From: an uncultured Porphyromonas sp.
GTDB taxonomy: Bacteria; Bacteroidota; Bacteroidia; Bacteroidales; Porphyromonadaceae
Assembly: GCA_900538385.1 (NCBI GenBank)
Contig: UWSO01000003.1
Span: forward strand, 1-64,000
Length of the DNA stretch: 64,000 bases
Direction of reading: 5' to 3'
The translations under genes and the position numbers were made by a program. Below the pieces are notes generated by a model, which was not told the DNA's origin, made no database searches, and was given only the letters and a program-made list of their open reading frames with translations. This document shows positions 9,409 to 18,745 of the stretch, piece by piece (position 1 is the stretch's first letter; every line of letters starts with the position of its first letter).

Positions 9409-10674
9409 TCAGAGGTCTTTCCACATCTTCACAAGTTCTATACGAGTGTCGGTCGACTTGATAATATCAAAGTGAAGCTTGCCAATGAGAATCTGCTCAC
9501 CTGGCACAGGAATGCGCTCGAGATGGTTGATGATGAGTCCAGCGATGGTGATATACTCGTCGCTAGTGGGGAGTGCGAGCTCCCACTGCTCGTTGGCATC
9601 GTCTATCTCTAGTCGTCCGCTGAAAGTGTAGGATCCGTCGGCATTGTGCTTAGATACGATTTTGTTTTGGTCATGCTCGTCCTCGATGTCTCCAAAGATC
9701 TCCTCGACGAGATCCTCGAGGGTGATTAGTCCAGAGGTGCCGCCCAGCTCGTCGATGACGATAGCGATGGACTTCTTGCGCTGCATGAGGATCCCCATGA
9801 GCTTCTGTCCATTCATACTCTCTGGGACAAAGACAGCAGTGCGTATGCGACCCTGCCAATCAGGACCCTTGAACATCTCCGCGGAGTGAATGTAGCCTAG
9901 TACATTATCAATGTTTTCTCTGTAGACGATAATCTTCGTCAGTCCAGTAGAGATAAAGAGAGAGGTGAGCGTCTCAGCATCGGTCCCGATCTCACAAGAG
10001 ACGATCTCGTTGCGGGGGATCATGCAGTCTCTTACCTGTGTAGTGGAGAAGTCGATAGCGTTTTGAATGATCTTGACCTCAGTGTCGAGATCGCTAGAGC
10101 CCTCTCCACTTTGACTCATATTGAGGTAGTTGTCTAGGTCTAGAGTTGTAAGCTTAGGGTGCTCCTCAGAGGCTGGCATAGCATCTTTGGGAAGTAGCAG
10201 CATAAAGAGCTTAGAGAGTCCTGTGGAGAAGAGCGTGATCGGGTAGAGGAGTATGTGAAAGAACCCCGAAGGCAGCGCTTTACGATACATCTGCTGATTG
10301 GGGTTCATCCGATTTCGAGCTTTAGGCAGATACTCTCCAAAGATGACTATGATAAAGGTAGAGACCAGCGAATTGACCGTGATCTGGAAGACTGCATTGC
10401 TACTGATGGGCGTCAGTAGAGGTGCAAAGAGTCTCGTCATGACCATACCGTAGATGACCAGTACGATGTTATTACCTACGAGTAGCGTCGTGATGAAGCG
10501 GTCTGGACGACGATAGAGCATCGAGAGCGTACGCCCGATGATGCCTCCTCGCTTAGAGTCGAGCTTGAGACGCAGACGATCTGCCGAGAGGTAAGCAATC
10601 TCAGTCCCTGAGAAGAATCCCGAGAGGAGTAAGAGAAGGATTATGTAGATCAGTAGCCAAATCGTGTCAGCCAT
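9409..10674 (-). CDS. CNNM/CBS transporter-family protein (CorC/HlyC-like, GldE-like)
   Basis: The protein has 421 residues. The first 170 hold an N-terminal CNNM (DUF21) membrane domain with several transmembrane helices and the motif SGFFSGTEIAYLSADR. A pair of CBS domains follows (about 195-320; VRDCMIPRNEIVSCE, then KKSIAIVIDELGGTSGLIT), and a CorC_HlyC C-terminal domain (about 335-421) completes it. Relatives are involved in magnesium/cobalt efflux or, in gliding Bacteroidota, are called GldE. No gliding genes are seen here, so ion homeostasis is the safer guess. It lies between lptC (57 bases) and ppiD in an envelope-biogenesis cluster. Confidence 0.88.
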   Translation of the reverse strand: MADTIWLLIYIILLLLLSGFFSGTEIAYLSADRLRLKLDSKRGGIIGRTLSMLYRRPDRFITTLLVGNNIVLVIYGMVMTRLFAPLLTPISSNAVFQITVNSLVSTFIIVIFGEYLPKARNRMNPNQQMYRKALPSGFFHILLYPITLFSTGLSKLFMLLLPKDAMPASEEHPKLTTLDLDNYLNMSQSGEGSSDLDTEVKIIQNAIDFSTTQVRDCMIPRNEIVSCEIGTDAETLTSLFISTGLTKIIVYRENIDNVLGYIHSAEMFKGPDWQGRIRTAVFVPESMNGQKLMGILMQRKKSIAIVIDELGGTSGLITLEDLVEEIFGDIEDEHDQNKIVSKHNADGSYTFSGRLEIDDANEQWELALPTSDEYITIAGLIINHLERIPVPGEQILIGKLHFDIIKSTDTRIELVKMWKDL

Positions 10675-10697
10675 GTAGTAGGTGCTTCATACGTTTG

Positions 10698-10705
10698 CAA
10701 AGATA
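10698..10705 (-). promoter_or_regulatory. -7 box upstream of the CorC-like gene
   Basis: The minus strand reads TATCTTTG followed by C, matching TAnnTTTG, 24 bases before the start codon. A transcript would begin close to 10691 with a leader under 20 bases. The -33 element is not clear. Confidence 0.55.
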
Positions 10706-10730
10706 GTAGAAATATCCTGATTGCGACTTC

Positions 10731-11339
10731 CTACTCGTCCAGTCCAGGCTCGTCCTTCACGAGCGTCTGACCACTGCTCCCGTGGAAGGTGTATCGGGTG
10801 AACTGCTCGTCACTCTCGAAGTTGCGCCCCTTAATGCTTCGCTCTGGGGTCTCTATCCATACACTGTCTGGGCTATAGATGCGCTTCTCCTCTTGATCCC
10901 AGTAGAGGAGGTGGGAGAAAAAGCGTGAGCCAACGCGGTTGCGTACATTGACATCCCCGTGTAGCTCCCATAGCTTACGATCTGTCCAGTAAAAAGCTGA
11001 GTCAGCCTCTACAAAGACGGTTGTGCTGTCCTGTTCGTCAAACTGCTCCGTGTAGAGCCCATGAGGGAAGTACCAGTGAGCCTCTCTGCCCACTTTGTCG
11101 TTTTTGCTGTACACATACCACTCAGGCGTGATCAGCCTATACTGTGTGATGCCTGAGTCGGCAACGAGTGCTCGCACATCTCGGGTGTACATCGAGTAGG
11201 CAGTCTCAGGGTCTAGCCCTACATCAGATAGTGGTGGTGGATCCTTGCGCTGACAACTAGTCACAGCGAGCAGAGCCGCAGCGAGCAAGCTGAAGCAGAA
11301 TAAGAGCATCTGTCGGCTCTGGCACTCGTGTCTTGTCAT
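10731..11339 (-). CDS. lptC: LptC-like LPS export protein
   Basis: The 202-residue lipoprotein has a hydrophobic signal (residues 11-28) ending in VTSC, with the lipid-carrying cysteine at 29. The remainder is a beta-rich fold of the LptC/OstA type (DSAFYWTDRKLWELHGDVNV, RIYSPDSVWIETPERSIKG), which passes lipopolysaccharide from the LptBFG transporter to LptA. Bacteroidota LptC proteins are usually annotated as lipoproteins of this size. It lies between the TPR gene and the CorC-like gene. An internal Met at residue 11 could be the real start, since the first ten residues are polar. Confidence 0.85.
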   Translation of the reverse strand: MTRHECQSRQMLLFCFSLLAAALLAVTSCQRKDPPPLSDVGLDPETAYSMYTRDVRALVADSGITQYRLITPEWYVYSKNDKVGREAHWYFPHGLYTEQFDEQDSTTVFVEADSAFYWTDRKLWELHGDVNVRNRVGSRFFSHLLYWDQEEKRIYSPDSVWIETPERSIKGRNFESDEQFTRYTFHGSSGQTLVKDEPGLDE

Positions 11340-11464
11340 CTTAAGAGTAGAAAAGCTAGCAGATCAGCCAGCTTGGCGAACGCTTGGCGTCGCACTAGCT
11401 GGCTGACCTAGGTGTATTCGTGAAGTCTACTTAGGTAGATCCATTAAATCTGTCAGGTGAGATC

Positions 11465-12835
11465 TTAGCGAATGCGTGTAGACTCTCCGATCCAACCTCC
11501 CACGTAGAAGGAGTCTCCTGAGTTGAGGTCAGGATGGAAGAAGATATCCTGCTGAGAGGGCAGATAACCCGAGTATTGACCTATCAGCCTGCCAGCCTCA
11601 CCAGAGACACTACTGTCTATGCTGCGAGCTTTTTGTAGCTTGTCGATAGCAAGTCCATATACGAGACGCTGCTTGACGGGGTCGTCTGGGAAGATGCTCT
11701 TAGCAGAAGCTGCGTACATCTGTGCGATCAAGATGAGCGGAGCTCCAAAAGAGGGGTTGGCAGCCATAGCCTTGTTGCAGTATTGACGTGCTGATGCGTA
11801 GCTGCGCGCCTTCATATCGATAACACCGAGTGTGTAGTAAGCTGTAGCTTGGAGGCGCTTGTCCGATGTGAGCGAGACTGCATCGTTGAGGTACTGCTTA
11901 GCTTGGCTCATTTGCCCCTTATTGATGCAGTCAGAAGCTAGTCCCATAGCAGCGACCGCCGTTGGTTTGATGTTGTATAGGTAGCGGCTTGCGGTAGCGT
12001 ATAGAGGACTGTTCTCACACTTAGCGTAGCGGAACATGTCCAGCATCGCCTGAAGGTACTTGACATTCTCCTTGTTCTTTTCAAGGCCATCACCATAGAT
12101 CTTGATCAGCATATCGCAGTCAGCAAGACCGCTTGTGGCGAATAGTTCATCGAGCTGACCCTTGAGAGCCTGTATGTTTTGTAGCTTGACCGTGTCGCCA
12201 GCTTCAGAGAGCGCATCGACATCATTCTGTAGGATGCCATTACCCGTCATGTAGTCATCGACATAGTGCTCATGCCAGTCTGGATTGCCGATCGCTTTAT
12301 TCATAGAGGCGAAGACAAAGAAGTACACCAGCTGGCTCTCAGTCTCCTCGCCCATATCCTCAACTATAGGCTTCGCCCAGTCATAGATTTTGTCATAGCT
12401 AGCCTTATCTCCATAGAGGCGTAGGTAGTCGTTGATCTTGGCGGTGGTTATATAGTCCTTACCATATTTAGGATCGTCGCCAAAGTACTTGATACGCATA
12501 TCGTACAGCTTGAGGAGCTTTTCGATAGCATCTTGACGTGCAGCGTCATCTTTAGCCGTTTCGATCTTCCAGTTCATGATCTGCACTCCGTAGAGGTAGA
12601 TGTTTTTCGTTGATCCAGGGCACTTCTCTAGAGCTTCAAGCCAAAATGGATAGGCTTCCTTAAAGTTGTTTCCCTTGACATAAGAGGTGAAGAGGCTAAT
12701 GTTCTGTCGACATTGAATGCTGTCGTCCCCAGAGCCAAAAGGAGTTCCCGTCTCCACGCCAGTCTGAGCCCCGAGTGTCAACGATGTTGCTAGTAGGGCT
12801 AGTATTGGGGTTAATAGATTCTTCAGTTTCATCAT
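11465..12835 (-). CDS. Exported tetratricopeptide-repeat protein
   Basis: The 456-residue protein has a signal peptide (LLTPILALLATSLTLGAQ). Helical repeats with the TPR spacing are clearest in the C-terminal half (AYYTLGVIDMKARSYASARQ, followed by NKAMAANPSFGAPLILIAQM). It probably acts as a periplasmic scaffold. In Bacteroidota genomes a TPR protein regularly lies between a FadL-like barrel gene and lptC, as here. The frame starts five codons earlier at 12850, but the Met-Met-Lys at 12835 gives a normal signal peptide. No enzymatic motif is seen. Confidence 0.8.
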   Translation of the reverse strand: MMKLKNLLTPILALLATSLTLGAQTGVETGTPFGSGDDSIQCRQNISLFTSYVKGNNFKEAYPFWLEALEKCPGSTKNIYLYGVQIMNWKIETAKDDAARQDAIEKLLKLYDMRIKYFGDDPKYGKDYITTAKINDYLRLYGDKASYDKIYDWAKPIVEDMGEETESQLVYFFVFASMNKAIGNPDWHEHYVDDYMTGNGILQNDVDALSEAGDTVKLQNIQALKGQLDELFATSGLADCDMLIKIYGDGLEKNKENVKYLQAMLDMFRYAKCENSPLYATASRYLYNIKPTAVAAMGLASDCINKGQMSQAKQYLNDAVSLTSDKRLQATAYYTLGVIDMKARSYASARQYCNKAMAANPSFGAPLILIAQMYAASAKSIFPDDPVKQRLVYGLAIDKLQKARSIDSSVSGEAGRLIGQYSGYLPSQQDIFFHPDLNSGDSFYVGGWIGESTRIR

Positions 12836-12860
12836 TGTCTGTATGTGCAAAATGTTCTTT

Positions 12861-14168
12861 TTAATCGAGTTTGATAGGCTTGAACCACGCCTCGTTAAAG
12901 CGTAGTGCTACACCCAGCGTCAAATAGTGCTCCGCAAGTCCCGTACGACTAGAGGGTCGTAGGTAAGAGTATCCGAGAGTTACGTCCACATGTGACCGCT
13001 TGTCTACGAGTGGTAGTCCCAGTCCCAGATTAGCTCCTATTTGGTAGTAAGAGTTGTAGCCTCCTAGACTGTTAGGGATACGTAGGTATGCATTCTCACC
13101 TTGCAGGCCTGCGCGGTAAGCTATGCGCTGTCCGTATTGTGAGGAACGGTCGTTAGGTACCCACGACATGCCTAGAGCTACTTGCCACTGGTCTACCCCC
13201 TGGTAGCCTGACTTCTCTGTGTCTGAGAGTGCTTCACTCCATCTGCTATATTTGACATCTGCGCCAGCGATAAGTTTATTCTCTATCTGATATGCTATAC
13301 CAGCACTGGCTACGTGTGGACGGGCAAAGAGCGACTTACTAGAGATCGTGTCGGCATGAAGTATCTGAGCTCCTTGTCCTGTTATAGTCTCCGTCTGGAG
13401 CCGTAGTTGTCGGCTCCACATAGGTAGTTTGGGTTCGTAAGTGAAGCCTATAGTAATTTGGTGCCCATCGGCAGAAATGGGGATGATGCCTTGCGAACCA
13501 ATACGCACACCTACTGACCGGATACGGAGGTGATCTAGGAAGGTCGGATTTTGACTCTCCTTAATATCGTATGTGATGCGGCGCTCATGCTGTAGATTGC
13601 CAAAGAGGTAAGAAGCGTTGACTCCGAGCGACCAGTAGGGGAGGACTTTCCATGCGAAGCCTAGATAGACCTCTTGTAGATTTCCCTGCCCCTTGTAAGC
13701 ATAAGCTGAGTAGTGATCCTTGACACCGGGTACAGGGACTCGTGTGCCGTATCGATAACCGACGGTCGAGTAGGGGACAAGACCTGCGCTAGCGGCAAAG
13801 TGCTTGCCGAGCGGTATCAGAGCCGTAGCGTAGTCAAAGTTGCCCACCATACGTGCGTCCCTCTTTCCCGACTCGGTGAGCATATTCATACCCATCGATA
13901 GTCCGAAGTCAAAGAGAAAAGTCATCGAGTCGACTGCCGTGTAGGAGGCAGGGTTGGCAGGATTGATGATCATATTGTCTCGTATAGCGGAGGTCAGTCC
14001 ACCCATTCCTCTGAGAGCGTGGGACGTCTGCTTGTCCAGTCTACCCAAGCCGAAGCGACTGTATGGAGACTCAGTATTATTACTCTGAGCAGAAGCTGCG
14101 ATCGGGATCAAGAAGAGAGTCGCTAGGAGCGTCAGTATGGTAGTGGGGCGTGCTATGTATCGAGACAT
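12861..14168 (-). CDS. Outer-membrane beta-barrel protein (FadL/PorV-like)
   Basis: The 435-residue protein has a signal peptide ending in ASAQ (residue 28). The early motif ESPYSRFGLGRL and the block ALRGMGGL...NPANPASY are typical of Bacteroidota outer-membrane proteins of the FadL/OmpP1 class. The remainder has repeated amphipathic strands with aromatic belts and ends in a final strand VALRFNEAWF. It lies 57 bases after coaX and just before the TPR gene, a conserved order. A lipid or hydrophobic-substrate transport role is suggested by the family only. Confidence 0.78.
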   Translation of the reverse strand: MSRYIARPTTILTLLATLFLIPIAASAQSNNTESPYSRFGLGRLDKQTSHALRGMGGLTSAIRDNMIINPANPASYTAVDSMTFLFDFGLSMGMNMLTESGKRDARMVGNFDYATALIPLGKHFAASAGLVPYSTVGYRYGTRVPVPGVKDHYSAYAYKGQGNLQEVYLGFAWKVLPYWSLGVNASYLFGNLQHERRITYDIKESQNPTFLDHLRIRSVGVRIGSQGIIPISADGHQITIGFTYEPKLPMWSRQLRLQTETITGQGAQILHADTISSKSLFARPHVASAGIAYQIENKLIAGADVKYSRWSEALSDTEKSGYQGVDQWQVALGMSWVPNDRSSQYGQRIAYRAGLQGENAYLRIPNSLGGYNSYYQIGANLGLGLPLVDKRSHVDVTLGYSYLRPSSRTGLAEHYLTLGVALRFNEAWFKPIKLD

Positions 14169-14225
14169 ATATGCTGTATTATATAATAAGGAGTGGTAGC
14201 TGTAACCATTGCAAGTTACAGATAG

Positions 14226-15008
14226 CTAACTGTCACAAGAACGCGCTGCTTGATATTGTAGTATATCACGTAGCCCTCGCTCGACAAGGTTTGACTCCAC
14301 AAAGGTCGGATATTTTAGCCACTTGACAAAATCCGATGCATATCCTCCCGTGATCCACACCTCTAGGCTAGGGTAGCGCTTGCGCAGGCCTTCTACATAG
14401 GAGTCTATCTCGTGCACGATGCTTCGTGCCACACCGAGCCATATCGCTTGATTCGTCTGCTCGCCTAGCTCTTGGTTCCATAGATCTAGATGAGACTGGA
14501 TGCCTGACCATGGTACACGAGGCAGCCGAGCTGTGTAGTCGTGTAGTGCTTGTAGCCGTAGCTCAGGCCCAGGAGATATGTTGCCACCTATGTAGCGTCT
14601 CTCGGGGAGGAGTAAATCGTAGGTGATTGCGGTGCCTATATCGATGATTAGAGAGGGCGCCGAGGTGAGTTGCGCTACACCGACGACACTCGCTATGCGA
14701 TCTACACCTAGACATTGTCTGTCGTATTGTATCTCAGATAGAGGTAGAGTCGTCTCGGCATCGAGCGTGACGAAAAGCTGACAAATGCTCTTGATGGGGG
14801 CGAGCCAAGGAGCCTCTCGCTCTCCTACAGAGCTGTAGATGGCGTGGAGCGGCTCTGCTGGGAGCTCGTAGGCGTGTATCAGCTCCAGTAGCTGGTCACT
14901 CGTGGGTGGCTCAGGGTAGAGTCTCGTCGGGTAAAGCCGCTCGTCGGTCGCCAGAGCGATCTTGAGGCGACTGTTGCCCTGATCTATAAGGAGGTATGTG
15001 GGAGACAT
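14226..15008 (-). CDS. coaX: Type III pantothenate kinase
   Basis: CoaX phosphorylates pantothenate in the first step of coenzyme A synthesis. The 260-residue protein starts MSPTYLLIDQGNSRLK, with the ASKHA phosphate-1 motif DQGNS, and has DIGTAITYD as the second nucleotide-binding motif and ITGGYASDF near the end. The frame could start at 15035, but a TACCTTTG box at 15035-15042 puts transcription start near 15028, so the ATG at 15008 is the likely start. It is the first gene of the long minus-strand envelope cluster. CoaD and CoaE of the same pathway are also in the window. Confidence 0.92.
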   Translation of the reverse strand: MSPTYLLIDQGNSRLKIALATDERLYPTRLYPEPPTSDQLLELIHAYELPAEPLHAIYSSVGEREAPWLAPIKSICQLFVTLDAETTLPLSEIQYDRQCLGVDRIASVVGVAQLTSAPSLIIDIGTAITYDLLLPERRYIGGNISPGPELRLQALHDYTARLPRVPWSGIQSHLDLWNQELGEQTNQAIWLGVARSIVHEIDSYVEGLRKRYPSLEVWITGGYASDFVKWLKYPTFVESNLVERGLRDILQYQAARSCDS

Positions 15009-15034
15009 GGATTCATATGCTACTGCTTGGCTCA

Positions 15035-15042
15035 CAAAGGTA
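15035..15042 (-). promoter_or_regulatory. -7 box of the coaX operon
   Basis: The minus strand reads TACCTTTG followed by TG. It decides the start codon of coaX, because the longer frame would begin upstream of the mRNA. A TTAGARR heptamer tract and the left end of a MITE-like element lie just behind it. Confidence 0.7.
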
Positions 15043-15049
15043 CGTATTT

Positions 15050-15075
15050 TAGAGGTTAGAAATTAGAGGTTAGAG
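15050..15075. repeat. TTAGARR heptamer tract
   Basis: Three to four degenerate 7-base units (TTAGAGG, TTAGAAA, TTAGAGG, TTAGAGT) directly abut the left end of the MITE-like element. The same heptamer forms tracts at 26663-26698, 33390-33409, 38397-38457, 45246-45300 and 46508-46553. Confidence 0.7.
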
Positions 15076-15077
15076 TC

Positions 15078-15461
15078 AGGACTGACGCATTATAAAAGTG
15101 AGCTTGTTCCAGTTCCTCCCTGGGAATTCCCAAATAGCTCGGTGGATATTTTTGATTTGCTCCCGAGGAAATGGCAAATTCTTCGGACTTATGATTTGAT
15201 TCCTCCGAAGTTTCATTTGATTCTTCCGAAGAATTTTCTCTTTCCTCCGTGGGCATTTTTGATTTCCTCGGGAGCTATTGGGGAAATTCTTCGGGAGAAA
15301 TCCAATTCTTCGGGAGGAAGGTGTAACCAGAGAGGATCTGTAGCCACTGTGTAGTGATAATCTAACTGAGACTGTTGCAAAAGTCAACAGTCTCTAACTG
15401 CGTATTTCCTAGTTATCGCTATGCACAGCTTATAGATGGTTGGTTATAATGCGTCAGCCCT
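15078..15461. mobile_element. MITE-like element, complete copy 1
   Basis: This 384-bp non-coding element is bounded by imperfect inverted repeats: AGGACTGACGCATTATAA on the left and TTATAATGCGTCAGCCCT on the right, 17 of 18 complementary. The interior is rich in repeated TTCTTCGGA / CTTCCGAAG words that can pair with each other, then a TGTAGCCACTGTGTAG-like block near the right end. A second complete copy is at 52116-52488 with the same ends and interior order. Short open frames inside are composed of the repeat words and are not genes. No obvious target duplication could be read. Confidence 0.75.
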
Positions 15462-15623
15462 AAGAGGGTTAGGAGCCGAGTGGCTCTAGAAGTCCTAGGG
15501 GCAATTTACTTGGATCTGTTTACTATGTGATCGTTTCTTTCTAGGAAGCAGGGCGACGTTTTGTTTTGTCGAAGACGGATGACATCTCGGTTTGACGTAA
15601 CGGACGCAGCGGGACGACCCGCT

Positions 15624-15896
15624 GTAGGGACGCTCGGTCTGAGCGTCCGTCCCCGAATCAGCCGAAATGGGGAATAACTTAACGCTATCACGGTTTGACA
15701 CAACGGACGCACAGACCGTGCGTCCCTACAGGATTCGTTTTGTTTTGTCAACGACGGATGACGTATCGGTTCGGTGTACTACGACGGACGTAACGGGACG
15801 ACTACTGTAGGGACGCTCGGTCTGAGCGTCCGTCCCCGTTAAAACCACGACGCTGTAACTTTTGATACGACGGATGCATAGACCGTGCGTCCCTAC
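15624..15896. repeat. REP palindrome cluster
   Basis: Four copies of the window's main palindrome are seen: 15624-15654 (CTC/GAG stem), 15705-15729 (CAC/GTG stem, opposite orientation), 15807-15836 (CTC/GAG) and 15872-15896 (degenerate). Each has GTAG or its complement CTAC at the foot of a GGACGCNC stem. Three more degenerate half-units fill the gaps. The open frames across this area follow the repeats and are not credible genes. Confidence 0.85.
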
Positions 15897-15935
15897 TTTA
15901 AGAGGACCGTTTTTTTTCTCTTACACCGCCTCCTA

Positions 15936-15967
15936 TTTGGTTAAGTCAATAAATAATACTACTTTTG
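15936..15967 (+). promoter_or_regulatory. Promoter of the OmpA-like gene pair
   Basis: TTTG at 15936-15939, 20 bases, then TACTTTTG at 15960-15967, followed by C. This is a near-ideal promoter. Transcription should start near 15974, giving a leader of about 97 bases before the ATG at 16071. Confidence 0.85.
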
Positions 15968-16070
15968 CAGTGTATTACGTGTCTTGGAATACCAACCTCC
16001 GGGTGCGAAGGAGGCACTAAGACGCACTAAACTAATCAGAAACAAACCAGTAACAAGACAAAGTATAATT

Positions 16071-17231
16071 ATGAAAGTAAAGCTCTTTCTGATCTCCCTC
16101 TTGTTGGGAGTAACGACTCTAACGCTGAGTGCTCAGGAGACTGTAGCACCTCAAGCTGGCACAAAGCCTGTCTACAAGACAACCTTTGAGCGAGGCACGG
16201 CAGCAGATCATTGGTTCCTTACGCTGCAAGGCGGTGTGGGAGCTCAGTTTCTAGAAGGTAATGAAGAAAAGCCCTTTGCGGATCGTCTTCAGATGTCTTA
16301 CTCACTCTCTTTGGGTAAGTATCACACACCTTCCTTCGCTACGCGACTCAATCTAGTTGGAGCGCAGGCACACACCTATTATAAGGTAGGCAACGATGTG
16401 ATGAACTACGAGACTAGCTTCGTAGGTGCTCACTACGACTTCATGTTTGACATGATCAATCATTTCAGCCGTTACAACGCTAAGCGTGTCTTCCACATCA
16501 TCCCATTCGCAGGTGTGGGCTACAACATGAAGTTCAACAAGGCTTTTGAGGATCTGCATCATACTGCAGCTATCGACGCTGGTCTACAGCTCCAGTTCCG
16601 TCTAGGTCGTCGTGCAGATCTTGTTATCGAGGGTAAGGCTATCTACAACAACTTCAACTTCACCATGAATAGATGCCCACGCTCTATCGCGTGGAATCCT
16701 AACGCATACAATGGCCTCTACGGAGCCCTCACTGCAGGATTTAACTTCCGTATGGGTGGTGTCGAGTGGACAGAGGTTGTTCCTATGGACTACGATCTAA
16801 TCAACGATCTCAATGGTCAGATCAGCTCACTACGTGCTGAGAATGCTGAGCTCAGCAAGCGTCCTGTTGCTTGCCCTGAGTGCCCAGAGGTCGTACAGCC
16901 TACTACGACAGAGGTTATGTCTGACAAGACGATTCTCTTCAAGTTCGATAGCTCTCGCATCGACAAGAACCAGATGATTACACTCTACAATGTCAGCGAG
17001 TATGTCAAGGAGCACAACACGCCTATCCTAGTCATCGGCTACACCGACACGACTGGTGATGCCAACTATAACCTAGGTCTCTCAGAGCGCCGTGCTAAGG
17101 CTGTCACAAATGCCCTTGTCAACGACTTCGGCGTTTCTGCAGACATGATCACTACGCAGTGGGAGGGTGCTACAGACAAGCTATTTGACACAAAGGCTTG
17201 GAACCGCGTCGTCATCATACGCTCTAAGTAA
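16071..17231 (+). CDS. OmpA-like outer-membrane protein, first of a pair
   Basis: The 386-residue protein has a signal peptide (MKVKLFLISLLLGV, ending LSAQ), an N-terminal beta-barrel of about 240 residues, a linker with NDLNGQIS and the cysteine motif CPECPE, and a C-terminal OmpA peptidoglycan-binding domain (VIGYTDTTGDANYNLGLSER, then RAKAV). It should link the outer membrane to the cell wall. In Porphyromonas gingivalis two adjacent genes of this kind encode the Pgm6/Pgm7 heteromeric OmpA, and the layout here is the same. The open frame extends 29 codons upstream, but the promoter and the signal peptide select the ATG at 16071. Confidence 0.92.
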   Translation: MKVKLFLISLLLGVTTLTLSAQETVAPQAGTKPVYKTTFERGTAADHWFLTLQGGVGAQFLEGNEEKPFADRLQMSYSLSLGKYHTPSFATRLNLVGAQAHTYYKVGNDVMNYETSFVGAHYDFMFDMINHFSRYNAKRVFHIIPFAGVGYNMKFNKAFEDLHHTAAIDAGLQLQFRLGRRADLVIEGKAIYNNFNFTMNRCPRSIAWNPNAYNGLYGALTAGFNFRMGGVEWTEVVPMDYDLINDLNGQISSLRAENAELSKRPVACPECPEVVQPTTTEVMSDKTILFKFDSSRIDKNQMITLYNVSEYVKEHNTPILVIGYTDTTGDANYNLGLSERRAKAVTNALVNDFGVSADMITTQWEGATDKLFDTKAWNRVVIIRSK

Positions 17232-17281
17232 GTCTATAGCTCACTCAAATCATCAATCTACGAATTAAACACACTAGAAAT

Positions 17282-18442
17282 ATGAAAGCAAAAGTATTTA
17301 TGCTATCACTCGTTGTCGCCCTGACAGCTTTCGTGGCTCAGGCTCAGGAGGCTCCTGAGGTCGACAACCGCCCCGCATACAAGACGGAGTTCGAGCAAGA
17401 CCCTGCCGCTCATTGGTTCATTGAGCTACACGGAGGTGCCGCTATGCTACCATTTGGCAATAAGGCTAATGGGGAGGCTGAGTTTGCAGACCGCATCTCA
17501 CCCATCGCCAGTCTCTCTTTCGGACGTTGGCACTCACCATACTTTGCTACTCGCCTACGTGGCTACGCATGGAACATCTATAGCTTTGATCAGCCAGCTA
17601 AAGAGATCGTTCGCTATCAGAACGTCTTTGGCGCTGCTTCACTAGAGTTCATGTTTGACCTAGTCAACTACTTCGCTCCATACAGAGAGAACCGCGTCTT
17701 CCACCTCATCCCCTTCGTAGGTCTAGGTGGACAGATGAAGTTCTACTCAGCTGAGGATAAGAGCGGCAATAAGATCGGTGAGGAGAATGACTACAGTGGT
17801 CTCCTCAACGGTGGTCTCGCACTCAAGTTCCGTCTGGGCAAGCGTGTCGACCTTAACCTCGAGGGTCAGATGATGCTCTCTAAGACCAACTTCCAGGGTA
17901 CTCAGACCATTCATCAGCCAGCAGATGCTACGGCTCTTGTATCAGCAGGTCTAACCTTCAAGCTCGGTCGTGTAGCATTCCAGCCTATTACTCCTATGGA
18001 CTACGATCTAGTTAATGATCTCAATGGTCAGATCAGTGCACTACGTGCTGAGAATGCTGAGCTCAGCAAGCGTCCTGTTTCTTGTCCTGAGTGTCCAGAG
18101 GCTGTAGCTCCTGCTACCACGACAGTTATAGAGAATGTCGTAGCCTTCCGTATCGGTAGCGCTAAGATCGACAAGAATCAGATGATCAATGTCTACAACT
18201 CTGCTGAGGCTGCAAAGGCAAACGGTGGTAAGATCTACATCGTCGGTTATGCTGATGAGCAGACTGGCAATGCTAATATCAATATGTCTCTCTCTCAGCG
18301 TCGTGCTGAGGCTGTCAAGAAGGCTCTCATAGACAACTACGGAGTCAACCCTGACAACATCGTCATTGACTTCAAGGGTGACACTGTACAGCCATTCGCT
18401 ACAAACGAGTGGAACCGTGTTGCTATCATCAATATCAAGTAA
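17282..18442 (+). CDS. OmpA-like outer-membrane protein, second of a pair
   Basis: This is also 386 residues, with a signal peptide (residues 1-21, ending AQAQ), a barrel, a linker and an OmpA C-terminal domain (IVGYADEQTGNANINMSLSQ). It follows its partner by 50 bases on the same transcript. The barrel halves have diverged, but the linker segment NDLNGQIS(S/A)LRAENAEL is almost the same in both, with long identical DNA runs. The two cysteines of CPECPE are kept and could form disulfides between the partners, as reported for the P. gingivalis pair. The pair call is strong; the disulfide role is inference. Confidence 0.92.
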   Translation: MKAKVFMLSLVVALTAFVAQAQEAPEVDNRPAYKTEFEQDPAAHWFIELHGGAAMLPFGNKANGEAEFADRISPIASLSFGRWHSPYFATRLRGYAWNIYSFDQPAKEIVRYQNVFGAASLEFMFDLVNYFAPYRENRVFHLIPFVGLGGQMKFYSAEDKSGNKIGEENDYSGLLNGGLALKFRLGKRVDLNLEGQMMLSKTNFQGTQTIHQPADATALVSAGLTFKLGRVAFQPITPMDYDLVNDLNGQISALRAENAELSKRPVSCPECPEAVAPATTTVIENVVAFRIGSAKIDKNQMINVYNSAEAAKANGGKIYIVGYADEQTGNANINMSLSQRRAEAVKKALIDNYGVNPDNIVIDFKGDTVQPFATNEWNRVAIINIK

Positions 18443-18605
18443 GGAGTATTGATACAGCATAAGGCAACTCCAGTACGATATTCGTATTTGCTACGCGTTA
18501 CAATACAATCGTATTAAACACTATAGGAGATTGCGTCCGAGGCTTTTTGCCTCGTGGCGCAGCTCCCGATAGTGAGTGTCGTGAAGACGAAAAATTGCTA
18601 GATAG

Positions 18606-18637
18606 TTTGTTCGCTTGAAAAAAAAAGTATACCTTTG
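18606..18637 (+). promoter_or_regulatory. Promoter of the collagen-like lipoprotein gene
   Basis: TTTG at 18606-18609, 20 bases, then TACCTTTG at 18630-18637 followed by C: a textbook match. A leader of about 100 bases precedes the ATG at 18746. The CCGAGGC...GCCTCG palindrome at about 18537-18555 just upstream may end the ompA transcript. Confidence 0.88.
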
Positions 18638-18745
18638 CATCGAGAACATCATCTAGGAATGCTCCTGAGTTGCTGTTGTTCACTCCCATTTAGGTAAGAA
18701 CTAAATCAACAGATAATACAATCACTAATTTTAAACAAACAAACA

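Noticed and set aside
15076..15387. Open frames in the MITE-like element (also 52097-52408 and 46599-47024)
   Set aside because: They follow the repeated TTCTTCGGA/TCCGAAG words, differ between copies in frame and length, and have no protein-like composition.
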